The notes: generated from the letters alone by a model not told the origin. A DNA stretch of 64,000 bases from Meiothermus cerbereus DSM 11376 (GCF_000620065.1 NZ_JHVI01000023.1:1-64000), one strand, 5' to 3'; counted from the first letter of the stretch, positions 1 to 11,282 are shown. Made by a program: numbers and translations.

Positions 1-318
1 TCAGGCGAACTTTAGGCTGGACGGTGCAGGTCATGCAGCGACCCGATGCCAACTTTCGCGGTATCTGGTGGCCCGATGAAAAACCCATCCCTGATGACTT
101 AGCCGAGGAGCTACTCAAGAAGACCCGAGGGCATCGTGGCTTTGTGGTCATCCCCAGGAGGTGGGTAGTGGAGCGCACCTTTGCCTGGCTAAGTTTCAAT
201 CGTAGGCTCAATCGGGACTACGAGTTCCTGCCCGAAACCTCAGAAACCTTTATCTACACGGCGATGATCCGACTTATGGTCAGAAGATTGGCTTCCTAGA
301 CGGTTTTAAGACAGTCTC
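1..318 (+). mobile_element. Right end of an IS5-family insertion sequence (partial)
   Basis: The window opens inside an insertion sequence. It holds the C-terminal end of a transposase and, after the stop codon, a terminal sequence at 302-318 (GTTTTAAGACAGTCTC). Its reverse complement begins GAGACTGTCTTAAAA, which looks like the terminal inverted repeats of IS5-family elements. TTA at 319-321 may be the target duplication left by such elements. The left end lies outside the window, so neither the matching repeat nor the duplication can be confirmed. Family assignment comes from the transposase C-terminus and this terminus. Confidence 0.7.
3..299 (+). CDS. IS5-family transposase, C-terminal part
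   Basis: This is a DDE transposase fragment whose frame is open to the window edge, so the true start lies upstream. The visible residues include a WVVERTFAW motif followed by an R-L-x-x-D-Y-E segment and a run ending R-L-x-x-R-R-L. This is the usual C-terminus of IS5-family transposases and carries the catalytic glutamate (the E of VERTF). Stop TAG is 3 bases before the inverted repeat, as normal for a compact IS. Whether the whole gene is intact cannot be seen. Confidence 0.85.
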   Translation, partial: RRTLGWTVQVMQRPDANFRGIWWPDEKPIPDDLAEELLKKTRGHRGFVVIPRRWVVERTFAWLSFNRRLNRDYEFLPETSETFIYTAMIRLMVRRLAS

Positions 319-343
319 TTAGGCACCGTTTGTGAATGGTTTA

Positions 344-606
344 CTACCCAACCGAGGCCAACCGCTCGAGCCGTTCCAGCAACGCTGCAAAGTCCTCTGC
401 TGTTTGCAGCACCAGCACTTCATCTTCGACCGCTGCCGCAAAGCCCTGCTCACAATGCGATAGACACGTTGCAAACTCCACTTCTATCCCCTTGCCCTCC
501 CCGCCAAAGTAGCCTATCCCCAGGCGCGATTGGAGCAGCTCGAGCCAGCCCGCAAAGTGCTTTTCGCCCTCCCGGGCCTGGCAGCCGGTACAGATAGCCA
601 GGCGCA

Positions 607-607
<1 letters not shown>
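344..607 (-). CDS. DUF1636-like small cysteine-containing protein
   Basis: An 87-residue protein with an N-terminal CTGCQ motif (residues 6-10) and a later CLSHC motif (48-52). This spacing resembles DUF1636 and thioredoxin-like 2Fe-2S proteins, which are predicted metal binders. The ATG overlaps the glyS stop by one base (TAATG), so it is probably translated by coupling and transcribed with glyS under T-box control. The frame stays open much further upstream, but that part is shadow sequence inside glyS and was left out. Function is unknown; the metal or cluster role is inferred from the four cysteines only. Confidence 0.7.
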
Positions 608-2133
<1,526 letters not shown>

Positions 2134-2171
2134 ACGTTTCCCTCCGTGTGTATTGACCCGTGCCGTACAAC

Positions 2172-2201
2172 AAAAAGCCCCCGGCACGAATGCCTGGGGA
2201 C
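2172..2201 (-). terminator. T-box intrinsic terminator upstream of glyS
   Basis: On the minus strand GUCCCCAGGCA pairs with UGCCGGGGGC around a UUCG tetraloop, with one bulged A, followed by UUUUU. It lies just after the T-box core, so the competing antiterminator can use the 5' arm. Confidence 0.85.
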
Positions 2202-2400
2202 GAAAGTTGAGGCTTCCGCGGTTCCACCCCAGTTCCTCGAGGGGCGATCCCCTTGGGTACAGAGGACTTATGCCCCTGTTCACCCGGAGTGCTCGAGGCC
2301 CTTTGAGCTGCGTTGAGGCTTGCTCCGCCGCCCTTCACCCGGTTCTTGGCTGCCTGGCTCACACCCTCCCAGGCTCGCTGGAGCGGAACGCCGGGTTACT
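2172..2400 (-). promoter_or_regulatory. T-box riboswitch controlling glyS (tRNA-Gly sensing)
   Basis: The leader of glyS contains the hallmark T-box sequence GGGGTGGAACCGCGG (2230 down to 2216 on the minus strand), whose GGUGGAACC stretch pairs with the tRNA acceptor end. Upstream, the stem I region shows an AGCGAGCC...GTGTGAGCC arrangement typical of the stem I distal bulge and loop. A GAA-G-GGC sequence near 2336-2330 places a GGC glycine codon (2332-2330) where a specifier loop is expected. The terminator lies at 2172-2201. Uncharged tRNA-Gly would stabilise the antiterminator and permit readthrough into glyS. The specifier is my inference; the T-box motif is plain in the sequence. Confidence 0.9.
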
Positions 2401-2474
2401 CCTGCGGTTCAACGCTGGTTATAAGCGTAACACACAGGCCCTTTACCATCAAGGATTTTGCTATCCTGTAAGTG

Positions 2475-3023
2475 ATGCCACGGCAGGAGCCCCCGGTAAA
2501 AATCGTCCACTCGCTTGAGGAGTTCCTCCACTTTGAGGCTGGTTCGAATGCTAAGCACGAGTACGTCCAGGGCCAAATTTTTTTGATGGCCGGTGGGACT
2601 CGCCGCCACAACCGCATCGCGGTTCGGCTGGGTAGCTTGATTGAGAACAAGGCTCAACAAACAAGCTGTCTGGTGGCAATTGCCGATACCATTGTCCAAG
2701 CCGGAGATGCCCTGTACTATCCCGACGTCATGGTCTATTGCCAACCCGAAGAGGACCTGCGCGTGGTCAAAAAGCCTTGCCTGATTGTGGAAGTCTTATC
2801 GGATCGCACAGCCGAAATAGACCGGGGTGAAAAGTGGCTCAACTACCAGACCATCCCGAGCCTGCAAATGTACGTTTTGCTCGAGCAGGACACCATCCGG
2901 GCCGAGGTGTTCCGGCGGGTGGAGGGGGGCTGGTTCTACGAGAGATTCGAGAGCGGTACATTAAAGCTGCCCTGCGTAGACCTGGAGATTGCGCTCGAGG
3001 ACATCTATTCCCGTCTGGGGTAG
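2475..3023 (+). CDS. Uma2-family (DUF820) putative restriction endonuclease
   Basis: About 182 residues of the Uma2/DUF820 family, a PD-(D/E)XK nuclease fold abundant in cyanobacteria and Thermaceae whose biological role is unsettled. The E-Y-V-x-G-Q start of the domain, YYPDV near the middle and LIVEVLS (the ExV catalytic strand) are visible. GTG at 2472 is possible, but a -10 box TATCCT (2462-2467) lies seven bases before ATG 2475 with no Shine-Dalgarno, so a leaderless mRNA starting at ATG fits best. One of three Uma2 genes in the window. Confidence 0.85.
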   Translation: MPRQEPPVKIVHSLEEFLHFEAGSNAKHEYVQGQIFLMAGGTRRHNRIAVRLGSLIENKAQQTSCLVAIADTIVQAGDALYYPDVMVYCQPEEDLRVVKKPCLIVEVLSDRTAEIDRGEKWLNYQTIPSLQMYVLLEQDTIRAEVFRRVEGGWFYERFESGTLKLPCVDLEIALEDIYSRLG

Positions 3024-3148
3024 CGCCCACAGGGGCTTTTCAGCCCTTCCTGTTCCCAACAGCGCAAGGCCGCAACAACCCGCCAGCGGGCTTGGTGCCC
3101 AAAGGTTCGATGCCCCTGAGGCATGATTTGCAGATGGGCTAATCTTTT

Positions 3149-3167
3149 CTTTAGACTCAGACTAAAG
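3149..3167. repeat. Inverted repeat CTTTAG-N7-CTAAAG upstream of clpC
   Basis: A perfect 6-bp inverted repeat with a 7-base spacer lies about 120 bases before the clpC start in the 264-base gap after the Uma2 gene. The geometry resembles the HspR operator (HAIR) seen before lon at 57576, but the half-site differs. A stress-regulator site is possible; no -35 element can be fixed nearby. Confidence 0.4.
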
Positions 3168-3287
3168 GTCAGCAACGCTTAGTAACGTGTGGCGCAAACA
3201 CCCAGCGTAAGTCCGTCATACTGTAATATTGAGGTAGGAAGAAAGCGGCGCTATGAATGCTTGTACGACACACCAGGAGGTTCGCGC

Positions 3288-5498
3288 TTGAACAGGTACG
3301 ACGACCGCGCCAGGTTGGTATTTCACTATGCCAGGGAGGAAGGGAGCCGACTGGGCCATAGCATGATTGGGCCCGAGCACCTGCTACTGGGCCTGATGCG
3401 CGAAGGGGGTACAGCCGCGCGCATCCTGATGGAGTATGGGGCCAGCCTCGAGGCCATGCGGCGCATGGTCGAGGAGCTGGTGGGGCGGGGTGAGGGCAGC
3501 CGCACCGGCGAGCCGCCCGCCATTACGCCCCGCGCCCGGCGGGTGATGGAGCTGGCCGGGGCCGAGGCCCGCAACATGTCCAGCCAGGTCATCGGCACCG
3601 AGCACATCTTGCTGGGCATCATCCGCGAGGGCGATGGTATCGCCTACCGCATCATGACCCACTACGCCAAGGATGTGGACACCATCCGCTGGCGGGTGCT
3701 GTCGCAGGCCGGTGAGCAAACCAAAGAGAAAACGGTCGCTACCCCATTCCTGGACGAATACGGCCGCGACCTGACCCGCGAAGCCCGCGAGGGCAAGCTC
3801 GATCCCGTTATTGGCCGGGCCGAGGAGATCAACCGGGTCATCCAGATTCTGGCCCGCCGCACCAAGAACAACCCCGTGCTGGTAGGCGACCCCGGCGTGG
3901 GCAAGACGGCAATTGTGGAAGGGCTGGCCCAGGCCATTGTGGAAGGCCGGGTGCCGCCGGTGCTGCGGGGGGCCCGCATCGTCTCGGTAGATCTGGCCGG
4001 GGTGGTGGCCGGCACCAAGTACCGGGGCGAGTTCGAGGAACGCCTGCGCCAGATTATCGAGGAGCTCAAAAACGCCAAAGTGGTGGCGTTTATTGACGAG
4101 CTGCACACCCTGATTGGGGCAGGCGGGGCCGAGGGCACCCTGGACGCCGCCAACATCCTCAAGCCCCCTTTAAGCCGGGGCGAGATTCAGGTCATCGGCG
4201 CCACCACCACCGGCGAGTACCACCGCTACATAGAAAAAGACGCCGCCCTCGAGCGCCGCTTCCAGCCGGTGATTGTGCTCGAGCCCAGCCCCGAGGAGAC
4301 CCTGGAGATCCTGAAGGGCCTGCGCCCCCGCTACGAGGCCCACCACGGGGTGGTCATCCCCGACGAAATCCTGGGTCTGTCGGTCAAGATTGGGATTCGC
4401 AGCCTGCCGGGGCGCAACTTCCCCGATAAGGCCATCGACCTAATCGACGAGGCCGCCAGCCGGGTGCGCCTCAACGACTCCCTGGGTCTGCCGGTCGCGG
4501 TGGATGAAGACGGCACACCCCTGGTCGCCCGCGAGGACATCGAAAGCGTGGTGGACTCCTGGGGCGGCGTGTACGTAGACGACAAGGACGACAGCAAGCT
4601 GTTTGGCCTGGAGGAAGAGCTCAACAAGCGGGTCATCGGCCAGAAAGAAGCCGTCGAGGCCCTGGCTGCAGCCCTCCGGCGCAGCCGGGTGGGGCTGGGT
4701 GGGCGCACCCGCGTTGCGGCCAGCTTCCTGTTTGTGGGTTCCTCGGGCGTGGGCAAAACCCACCTGGCCAAGGCCTTAGCCGAGGTGCTCTTCGGCTCGG
4801 AGCGGGCGCTCATCCGCTTTGACATGAGCGAGTTCCAGGAGCCCCACTCCATCTCCAAGCTGATTGGGGCCCCGCCGGGCTATGTGGGCTACGAGCAGGG
4901 GGGCCGCCTGACCGAGGCGGTACGCCGCCAGCCTTTCAGCGTGGTGCTCCTGGACGAGATCGAGAAAGCCCACCCCGACATCTACAACACCTTCTTGCAG
5001 GTGCTCGACGAGGGCCGCCTCACCGATGGCCTGGGCCGCACGGTGGACTTCCGCCGGGTCATCTTGATCATGACCTCCAATACCGGCTTCAACGTGGGGC
5101 CAGCTATCGGCTTCACCAGCCGCGAGGTGGACACCGAGAGCCCCCTCAAGGCCATCTTTACACCGGAGTTCCTCGACCGCCTCGACGAGGTGATCCGCTT
5201 CCGCAACCTGAGCGAGTCCGAGCTGGTGCAGGTGGCGCAGATTATGCTCGAGGACATCGCCAAAGAGCTCGAGTCCCGCGAAAAAGTGGTTCGCTTCGAC
5301 CCCTCGGTGGCCTCCTGGCTGGTCGGGCAGGCCCCCAAACAGGGCAGCACCCGCATCCTGCGCAATCTGATCCGCGAGAAAATCGAAGACCCCCTCTCGC
5401 TCGAGCTCCTCTCGCGCCCTGGCCGAACCCTCTTCGTCACCCTCAAAGACGGTGAAATCGCCTTCGAGGAAGAAGAGCTGAGCCTGGGCCTGGTATAA
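3288..5498 (+). CDS. clpC: ATP-dependent Clp protease ATP-binding subunit (ClpA/ClpC type)
   Basis: A 736-residue AAA+ unfoldase that would feed substrates to ClpP. Two Clp N-repeats (about 1-140) precede D1 with Walker A GDPGVGKT (about 200) and Walker B AFIDELH. D2 follows with GSSGVGKT (about 483) and Walker B LLDEIEKA. An IGF tripeptide after NTGFNVGPA fits the ClpP-docking loop, so it is ClpA/ClpC rather than ClpB. The long middle domain of ClpB/ClpC is mostly missing, making it shorter than classical ClpC (about 810). Start TTG at 3288 is set by CAGGAGG seven bases upstream and by family alignment ([12 protein letters not shown]); the longer frame upstream is unlikely. Confidence 0.88.
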   Translation: MNRYDDRARLVFHYAREEGSRLGHSMIGPEHLLLGLMREGGTAARILMEYGASLEAMRRMVEELVGRGEGSRTGEPPAITPRARRVMELAGAEARNMSSQVIGTEHILLGIIREGDGIAYRIMTHYAKDVDTIRWRVLSQAGEQTKEKTVATPFLDEYGRDLTREAREGKLDPVIGRAEEINRVIQILARRTKNNPVLVGDPGVGKTAIVEGLAQAIVEGRVPPVLRGARIVSVDLAGVVAGTKYRGEFEERLRQIIEELKNAKVVAFIDELHTLIGAGGAEGTLDAANILKPPLSRGEIQVIGATTTGEYHRYIEKDAALERRFQPVIVLEPSPEETLEILKGLRPRYEAHHGVVIPDEILGLSVKIGIRSLPGRNFPDKAIDLIDEAASRVRLNDSLGLPVAVDEDGTPLVAREDIESVVDSWGGVYVDDKDDSKLFGLEEELNKRVIGQKEAVEALAAALRRSRVGLGGRTRVAASFLFVGSSGVGKTHLAKALAEVLFGSERALIRFDMSEFQEPHSISKLIGAPPGYVGYEQGGRLTEAVRRQPFSVVLLDEIEKAHPDIYNTFLQVLDEGRLTDGLGRTVDFRRVILIMTSNTGFNVGPAIGFTSREVDTESPLKAIFTPEFLDRLDEVIRFRNLSESELVQVAQIMLEDIAKELESREKVVRFDPSVASWLVGQAPKQGSTRILRNLIREKIEDPLSLELLSRPGRTLFVTLKDGEIAFEEEELSLGLV

Positions 5499-5513
5499 GG
5501 AAGCCCTAACCCG

Positions 5514-5541
5514 TACCTCCCCCATAGCGGGGAGGTTTTTT
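5514..5541 (+). terminator. Rho-independent terminator after clpC
   Basis: CCTCCCC and GGGGAGG form a 7-bp stem with a 6-base loop, followed by six T. It lies between clpC and the convergent SDR gene. Confidence 0.85.
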
Positions 5542-6311
5542 CAGCGCTTTTTGAGCCGCAGGCTTTCCCAGCTACCATCGGCCACCCAGCCCCCATCCAC
5601 ACTGAGGGTATGGCCGTTTACAAAAGCGCTCTGCTGCTCATCGGCCAGAAAAGCAATGGCCTGGGCAATATCATCGGGTCTGGCAAAACGCGCCATAGGA
5701 ACTCGGTTTTCGATGTCGGCATCGGTATAGGCCCCGCTGCCCATGTCTTTCTCGTCCATCTCGGTTTTGACCCAGCCTGGGCAGACTGCGTTTACCCGCA
5801 CCCCCCTACCGCCCCATTCCGCCGCCAGGGTACGGGTAAGGCCAATCAAGCCGTGCTTGCTGGCATTGTAGGCGACCCGATCCGCGATACCCAGAAGGCC
5901 CGCCACGCTCGCTACGTTCACAATGCTGCCCTTACCCTGCGCCAGCATAACCTTGCCAAACTCGCGGCACAGCAAAAAAGGGCCAAACAGGTTCACATCC
6001 ATGACCCGCTTCCACTCGGCGCTCGAGGTGGCCTCGGCAGGTTTAATAAGGCTTATCCCGGCGTTGTTCACCAGCACATCCAGCCGCCCAAAGCGCTCCA
6101 AGACCCTGGTCACCATCTGGAGCACCTGGGCCTCGTCGGACACGTCGGCCACAGCTTGCAGCACCTCTGTTTGGGCGGGCAGGCTGGCAATGGTTTGCTG
6201 GAGGCCGTGCAGATCGTTCAAAACCAGGCTATAGCCGCGCTCGGCCAGCACCTGGGCAGTCCGCTTGCCAATGCCCTGGGCCGCCCCGGTAATCAGAGCA
6301 ACTTTCGCCAT
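5541..6311 (-). CDS. SDR-family oxidoreductase
   Basis: A 256-residue classical short-chain dehydrogenase/reductase. The NAD(P)-binding motif TGAAQGIG is near residue 8, NNAG is near 80 and the active site is YNASK preceded by the catalytic Ser of NVASVAG. The C-terminus HTLSVDGGW is typical of FabG-like members; the substrate cannot be predicted. ATG 6311 lies six bases after a -10 box CATAAT and has no Shine-Dalgarno, suggesting a leaderless transcript. The frame is open further upstream only because it shadows folA. It lies downstream of folA on the same strand. Confidence 0.88.
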   Translation of the reverse strand: MAKVALITGAAQGIGKRTAQVLAERGYSLVLNDLHGLQQTIASLPAQTEVLQAVADVSDEAQVLQMVTRVLERFGRLDVLVNNAGISLIKPAEATSSAEWKRVMDVNLFGPFLLCREFGKVMLAQGKGSIVNVASVAGLLGIADRVAYNASKHGLIGLTRTLAAEWGGRGVRVNAVCPGWVKTEMDEKDMGSGAYTDADIENRVPMARFARPDDIAQAIAFLADEQQSAFVNGHTLSVDGGWVADGSWESLRLKKR

Positions 6312-6372
6312 AGGTTGATTATGGCACGAAGCACGAGGCCGGTAATCGCTATCGGTAGCGCACCCGACGCGC

Positions 6373-6861
6373 TTACCGAATGCGCTCGAGGTCCACAAAG
6401 CTGAAGGCAAAAAGGTGGCGTTCGTCGGCGGGGTGGAACTCCCGATGGGTTTCGCGCCACTCGGCCGGGTTCCACTCTGGGAAAAAAGTATCGGCATCGG
6501 GGATGGCGGTGTCCACCAGGGTCAGGTGCAGGTGGGTGGCCAGGGGCAAAAACAGGGCGTAGACCTCTCCCCCGCCAATCACCATAATCTCTTCATCCAA
6601 TAGAAGCGCATCATCGAGAGAGTGGACAACTTCGACGCCTTCCGCCCCGAAGCTGGGGTCTTTAGTCAACACCACATTGCGGCGCTTGGGCAGCGGGCGA
6701 CCGATGCTCTGGAAGGTTTTGCGGCCCATTAACACCGTCTTGCCCAGCGTGAGGGCCTTGAAATGCTTCAGATCGTCCGGCAGGTGCCAGGGCAGCGCCC
6801 CGGCCCGGCCAATAGCCCGGTTCTTGTCCATGGCCACTACCAGAGCAATCTTCTGGGCCAT
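6373..6861 (-). CDS. folA: Dihydrofolate reductase
   Basis: 162 residues. Reduces dihydrofolate to tetrahydrofolate with NADPH, regenerating the cofactor consumed by the thyA product next door. The N-terminal A-M-D-x-N-R-A-I-G loop, LPWHLPDDLKHFK with the active-site acidic residue, MGRKTFQSIGRPLP and IGGGEVY are all present. Start ATG 6861 is one base from the thyA stop, so thyA-folA form a coupled pair. Confidence 0.96.
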   Translation of the reverse strand: MAQKIALVVAMDKNRAIGRAGALPWHLPDDLKHFKALTLGKTVLMGRKTFQSIGRPLPKRRNVVLTKDPSFGAEGVEVVHSLDDALLLDEEIMVIGGGEVYALFLPLATHLHLTLVDTAIPDADTFFPEWNPAEWRETHREFHPADERHLFAFSFVDLERIR

Positions 6862-6862
6862 G

Positions 6863-7696
6863 CTAAACCGCTACCGGGGCGGAAATGCGCGGGTGGGGGT
6901 GGTAGCCCACAAGCTCGATGTCGTCGTAGGTGAAGGCGAATAAATCCCGCACGGCAGGGTTGAGCCGCACCGTGGGCAAAGGCCGGGGCTCGCGGGAAAG
7001 CTGCAAGCGGGCCTGTTCGAAGTGGTTGTGGTAGAGGTGGGCGTCGCCCAGGGTGTGAATGAACTCGCCCGGCTGCAAGCCCGTAACCTGGGCCACCATC
7101 AGGGTCAAGAGGGCGTAGGAGGCGATGTTGAAGGGCACCCCCAGAAAAATGTCGGCGCTGCGCTGGTAAAGCTGGCAGGAAAGCCGCCCCTGGGCCACAT
7201 AAAACTGAAACAGGATGTGGCAGGGGGCCAGGGCCATCTTGGGCAGGTCGGCCACGTTCCAGGCACTCACCACCAGGCGGCGGGAGTCGGGGTTGCGTTT
7301 GATCTCCTCTACCACCCAGGCCAACTGGTCTATGGTCTGGCCGTCTGCGCCTTCCCAGCTTCGCCACTGCTTGCCGTATATGGGCCCCAGCTCGCCTTCT
7401 GGGTCGGCCCACTCGTCCCAGATGGTCACCCCGTTCTCGCGCAGATAGCGGATGTTGGTCTCGCCCCGCAAGAACCACAGAAGCTCGTAGACCACGCTTT
7501 TCCAGTGCACCTTCTTGGTAGTAACCAGCGGAAAGCCCTGGTCTGGTGCACGAGCGCCAGCGAGTCCTGAAAGGGATCGTCCCAGGTCGAAGCGCATCTG
7601 GTAGCCAAAAACCGAGCGGGTTCCCACCCCGGTACGGTCGGATTTGTCTACCCCGTGCTCGAGCACATGGCGCATCAGTTCGTGGTACTGCTTCAT
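6863..7696 (-). CDS. thyA: Thymidylate synthase
   Basis: 277 residues. Methylates dUMP to dTMP using methylene-tetrahydrofolate. The catalytic cysteine lies in [13 protein letters not shown]; other signatures are DRTGVGTRS near the N-terminus, [18 protein letters not shown] and [12 protein letters not shown] 7696 is preceded by -10 TACACT with a 7-base gap and no ribosome site, so a leaderless mRNA is likely. The open frame upstream shadows the FAD oxidoreductase. First gene of the thyA-folA unit. Confidence 0.96.
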   Translation of the reverse strand: MKQYHELMRHVLEHGVDKSDRTGVGTRSVFGYQMRFDLGRSLSGLAGARAPDQGFPLVTTKKVHWKSVVYELLWFLRGETNIRYLRENGVTIWDEWADPEGELGPIYGKQWRSWEGADGQTIDQLAWVVEEIKRNPDSRRLVVSAWNVADLPKMALAPCHILFQFYVAQGRLSCQLYQRSADIFLGVPFNIASYALLTLMVAQVTGLQPGEFIHTLGDAHLYHNHFEQARLQLSREPRPLPTVRLNPAVRDLFAFTYDDIELVGYHPHPRISAPVAV

Positions 7697-7709
7697 GGCG
7701 GATAGTGTA

Positions 7710-8597
7710 TCAGGATTTGCCGCCAAGTCGTTTGAGGAGGCGCTGGGCGTACAGGGGGGCATAAAAATACGCCGCCGAGCCAAAGCCGGTGAGGGCAAAG
7801 CCGCCGGGAATCTCCTTGAGATAGTCCCTGTCCAGCCGGTAGCGCACCCCCGCCCAGGTGGAAGTAAAGGCAGGCCGGTAGCCCAGCAGCTTTTGCGCCT
7901 CGGCGAGCAGCCAGTCAATTTCATGGGACTGGGTCTGGTGGGGCCAATACCGGTCTTGATGGGGCAGGTAGCTGCCCCCCAGGCTGTGCCCGGCCACATA
8001 CACCCCATACGAGCGGGCCTGCTTGAAGTGTTCCTGGGTCACGAGCACCGAGCCCGCCGTGAAGCGCCCACCCAGCCCCACCAGGTGCGCCCCGCTCGCA
8101 CCACCAGCGTAGACCAGCACCTTGCTGGCTAGCCTGCGCCCATCCTCGAGCCACAGGGTATTTTCTTCAAGCCGCTTAACCTCGGCAAAAACGATGTTGA
8201 GCCCCTCGGCCAGGCGATGCAGCAGGGGGGTGGTCTCGAGCCAGCCCGCCGTTTCCAGGTAAAGCCCCTCCTCCAACCACTGGTGGGGAACCCGGCGGCC
8301 CTGTAGCTTTTCCCGCCAGACCGGCCTATCGCTTTCGGGCACAGGCCGCAAAATGCCCTGGCGCAGCGGTACAAAGGACGGATAAAAGTCCCAGATGGCG
8401 GCCAGGGCCTCCTCCGCCTCGGGCGCGACCGTTCCACGCTTGCCCCGCACCGGGTTCAACAGAGCATCCGGCACCCGGCTGGCCTCGCCCAGCGTGCGGG
8501 CCACCACCAGCACCTCTTTTCCCGATTCGCACAGCATCCGGGCGGTACACAGACCGGCGATGCCGGCCCCGACGATGATAATCTGGGCTCCCCTCAC
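7710..8597 (-). CDS. FAD-dependent oxidoreductase (DAO/glycine oxidase-like)
   Basis: 295 residues with an N-terminal dinucleotide motif [14 protein letters not shown] binding FAD and a C-terminal segment [16 protein letters not shown], typical of the D-amino-acid oxidase/ThiO/MnmC-C superfamily. The substrate is not evident; it is shorter than most DAO proteins (about 350-370). Start GTG 8597 is preceded by GAGG and an AAAAT box, so the exact start has some doubt. It ends 13 bases before the thyA start codon on the same strand. Confidence 0.75.
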   Translation of the reverse strand: MRGAQIIIVGAGIAGLCTARMLCESGKEVLVVARTLGEASRVPDALLNPVRGKRGTVAPEAEEALAAIWDFYPSFVPLRQGILRPVPESDRPVWREKLQGRRVPHQWLEEGLYLETAGWLETTPLLHRLAEGLNIVFAEVKRLEENTLWLEDGRRLASKVLVYAGGASGAHLVGLGGRFTAGSVLVTQEHFKQARSYGVYVAGHSLGGSYLPHQDRYWPHQTQSHEIDWLLAEAQKLLGYRPAFTSTWAGVRYRLDRDYLKEIPGGFALTGFGSAAYFYAPLYAQRLLKRLGGKS

Positions 8598-8846
8598 ACC
8601 CTCAATTTTGACGCATGGAGCACCGCCTAGTCATCCAGGATGCCCTTGCCGTGGAACTTGATGAGCTCTAGAATGTAGTGGAAGCTATTGTCTTACTACT
8701 CATGTAAACCATCCACTCGGTTTGTGAACTTTTTTATACAGGTAGACGGTTGTATTGAATACCTTTGCAGTTTAGTCGGTAGCTGGACAGGTTGGCTTCC
8801 TCCCCGCCTCACCAGGGAGGTGAGCTGATGCGGAAAGGAGGCATCT

Positions 8847-9635
8847 GTGCAAACGATCACCTCCAGAGACGGTACCCTGATCGCGTTCTGGCGAGGTGGC
8901 AACGGGCCGCCACTCCTGCTGATCCACGGCGCAGCCGCGGATCATACGACTACTTGGAGATTCGTTCTACTAGAGCTCGAGCAGCGCTTCACAGTTTACG
9001 CTATGGATCGGCGTGGCCGCGGGGGCAGTGGGGATATACCCCCATATGAGCTTCAGCGTGAAGCCGAAGACATAGCCACAGTCGTTGATTCCATTGCCGA
9101 GCCCGTCAATGTAATCGGACACTCCTACGGCGGCCTCTGCGCGATTGAAGCCGCCTTGCTTACAGCAAATCTCCGCCGGCTGGTTCTCTACGAGGGGGTA
9201 CCTCTCCGCGGAGCGGAGCTTTACACACCTGGCATCGTCGAGCGGCTCGAAGAATTGCTCAAGGCCGGAGACGTGGAGGGTATGTTGGTGGCCATGTATC
9301 ACGATGTGGTCAAGATGCCGCCCGAGGAAATCGAGCTCTTGCGTTCCCAGCGAGACGCATGGGCTGTACGGCTAGGGAATGCGCCCACCATACCTCGTGA
9401 GATTAGGACGGAGCAGGGCTATACCTTCGAGCCCGAACGATTCAGGAGTATGCAGACGCCAACTCTTCTGATGGTAGGCAGCAACAGCCCGCACCGCGAG
9501 CTTGAGCACGCTAATGGTATAGCCGACACACTGCCGAACGCACAGGTGGTAATTCTGCCCGGGCAGCAGCATGTCGCCATGCACACGGCACCGGAGGTCT
9601 TTGTGAGTCAGGTTGTGCAATTTTTAGAAAAATGA
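8847..9635 (+). CDS. Alpha/beta-fold hydrolase
   Basis: 262 residues. The nucleophile elbow GHSYGG (serine at about residue 94) and a C-terminal GQQHVAMHTAPE carrying the likely catalytic His define the fold; substrate unknown. Start GTG 8847 follows AAAGGAGG with suitable spacing. Codon use is visibly less GC-biased than in neighbours (many A/T third positions), and both flanks are AT-richer gaps of about 250 bases holding hairpins, so recent acquisition is possible. Confidence 0.85.
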   Translation: MQTITSRDGTLIAFWRGGNGPPLLLIHGAAADHTTTWRFVLLELEQRFTVYAMDRRGRGGSGDIPPYELQREAEDIATVVDSIAEPVNVIGHSYGGLCAIEAALLTANLRRLVLYEGVPLRGAELYTPGIVERLEELLKAGDVEGMLVAMYHDVVKMPPEEIELLRSQRDAWAVRLGNAPTIPREIRTEQGYTFEPERFRSMQTPTLLMVGSNSPHRELEHANGIADTLPNAQVVILPGQQHVAMHTAPEVFVSQVVQFLEK

Positions 9636-9746
9636 TTCGGCGGATTTTCTCAAACTTGCCTGTTGCAGCCCCAAGGCTTTCGAAGTAAGTTTGTTGAGTA
9701 GCGGGATTTACTGTGGGGCGGCTTGTTTATCGCGCTCTTCACAGAC

Positions 9747-9770
9747 GTGGCCTCCCCTCCGGGAGGCCAC
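9747..9770. repeat. Perfect hairpin GTGGCCTCCC-N4-GGGAGGCCAC
   Basis: A 10-bp perfect inverted repeat with a 4-base loop lies in the 256-base gap between the hydrolase and miaB (convergent). No T-run follows on either strand. A second small inverted repeat, GCTGTG...CACAGC, follows within about 25 bases. It could be a terminator without a U-tract or a remnant mobile-element end. Nothing else was recognised in the gap. Confidence 0.5.
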
Positions 9771-9891
9771 TGTGCTGTGCAGGACACAGCCATCAAGTTG
9801 GTAAAGAGCTCAATGATTATGAAGAGTGCTTTAGAAGTCTCACGTGTGTACCGATTTCTTGATTGCAGATTGCTACCAACGCGCCGAACGC

Positions 9892-11214
9892 TTAAGCCAT
9901 CAAGAGCGGGATGGTAGCGGGCGTTTGGGCCCCCACCACCTCACCCAAGAGCATGTGCGGGGTGGCCTGCTGCACCCGAACCAGGTACAGGCCGGGACGG
10001 GGGGCCTGGGCCGCGGGCACCAGGGTGGGGTGGTTGCCGCGGGTGTGGCCTTCGGCAAAGCTATCGTCTTTGGCTACCCCGCGCACCAGCACCTCTACGG
10101 TCTGGCCCACCCAGCGCTGGTTCTGCCGATAGCTCCAGTCCTTTTGCTTCTCAATCAGGCGCTGCAGCCGCTCGACCTTGACCTCGCGGGGCAGATCCTG
10201 GAAGTGCTTGTAGCTGGGGGTTCCGGGGCGGGGGGAGTAGATGAACATGTAGGCGCTGTCGTAGCGCACCTCGTCGTAGAGCGAAAGGGTCTCCTGGAAG
10301 TCTTCCTCGGTCTCGCCGGGGAAGCCCACGATGATGTCGGTGGAGAGCACCACGTCCGGCATGGCCTCTCGGATGGCCCGGATGCGGTCGAGGTACCATT
10401 CCCGCCGGTACTCCCGCCCCATGCGGCGCAGCACCCGGTTGGAACCCGACTGCACCGGCAGGTGGATGTAGCGGCACACCGCGGGGGTTTCGGCCATGGC
10501 GGCGATCACGTCGTCGGTGAAGTTGACCGGGTGGCTGGTGGTGAACTTTATGCGGGGAATCCCTACCTGGGCCACCAAGCGCAACAGCTCGGCGAAGCTG
10601 GGGAAGCCCGGCTGGTCTTTGCCGTAGGAGTTGACGTTCTGGCCCAGCAGGGTGACCTCGAGCACTCCGCTGGCCTTGAGCTGCTCCACCTCGCGCAGGA
10701 TCAGGTCGGGGTGGCGGCTCACCTCAGGCCCGCGGGTGGTGGGTACGATGCAGTAGGTGCAGTGGTGGTTGCAGCCCCGGATGATGCTCACAAAGGCCGA
10801 TAGGGCCCCTTGGGGGGCAGGGGGCAGGTGGTGGGTCAGCTCCTCGCGGAAGCTAAGATCCCAGAAGCGGCTTTTGGCTTCCAGGGCTTTACCGATTTCG
10901 GTCAGGGCGCCAGGACCCAGGAGTACGTCCACCTCGAACTTGCGGGCCATCTGCTGGCCCTCCTCGAGCTGGGCCAGGCAGCCCATCATGCCGACCAAGA
11001 GGGGGCGCTTCTCTTTTTCTTTACGCAGTTCGCCCAAGAGGGAGCGCACCTTTTCGACAGGCTTGCCCCGCACCGCACAGGTGTTGACCAGCACAAAGTC
11101 GGCTTCCCGCCAGGTGTCCACAAACTCCGCGCCCAGCGAGACCAGCTCGCTTCGCACGAGGTGGGTATCGTATTCGTTCATCTGGCAGCCGTAGGTGATG
11201 ATGTTTGTTTTCAT
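9892..11214 (-). CDS. miaB: tRNA-2-methylthio-N6-dimethylallyladenosine synthase (MiaB)
   Basis: A 440-residue radical-SAM methylthiotransferase that modifies A37 of tRNAs reading UNN codons. The N-terminal UPF0004 domain carries the auxiliary-cluster cysteines ([23 protein letters not shown]), the radical-SAM core has CNHHCTYC, and a C-terminal TRAM domain spans roughly 375-435. ATG 11214 was chosen because family members start [13 protein letters not shown]; the longer frame upstream lacks homology signs. GAGG lies a few bases upstream. Confidence 0.95.
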   Translation of the reverse strand: MKTNIITYGCQMNEYDTHLVRSELVSLGAEFVDTWREADFVLVNTCAVRGKPVEKVRSLLGELRKEKEKRPLLVGMMGCLAQLEEGQQMARKFEVDVLLGPGALTEIGKALEAKSRFWDLSFREELTHHLPPAPQGALSAFVSIIRGCNHHCTYCIVPTTRGPEVSRHPDLILREVEQLKASGVLEVTLLGQNVNSYGKDQPGFPSFAELLRLVAQVGIPRIKFTTSHPVNFTDDVIAAMAETPAVCRYIHLPVQSGSNRVLRRMGREYRREWYLDRIRAIREAMPDVVLSTDIIVGFPGETEEDFQETLSLYDEVRYDSAYMFIYSPRPGTPSYKHFQDLPREVKVERLQRLIEKQKDWSYRQNQRWVGQTVEVLVRGVAKDDSFAEGHTRGNHPTLVPAAQAPRPGLYLVRVQQATPHMLLGEVVGAQTPATIPLLMA

Positions 11215-11282
11215 GCAGACCTCTGGGCCGACCGGAGGGATTCCGGGGCTCCGCAAGGTATCAGTGTAGCAAATGACAGGGG

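Noticed and set aside
3384-5602. Long antisense frames across clpC
   Set aside because: High-GC genomes give long open antisense frames; their proteins have no family features, while the plus-strand frame is clearly ClpC.
8614-8670. An 18-codon frame starting MEHRLVIQDA
   Set aside because: No ribosome site or promoter at the right distance and no conserved features; could be a gene remnant but cannot be supported.
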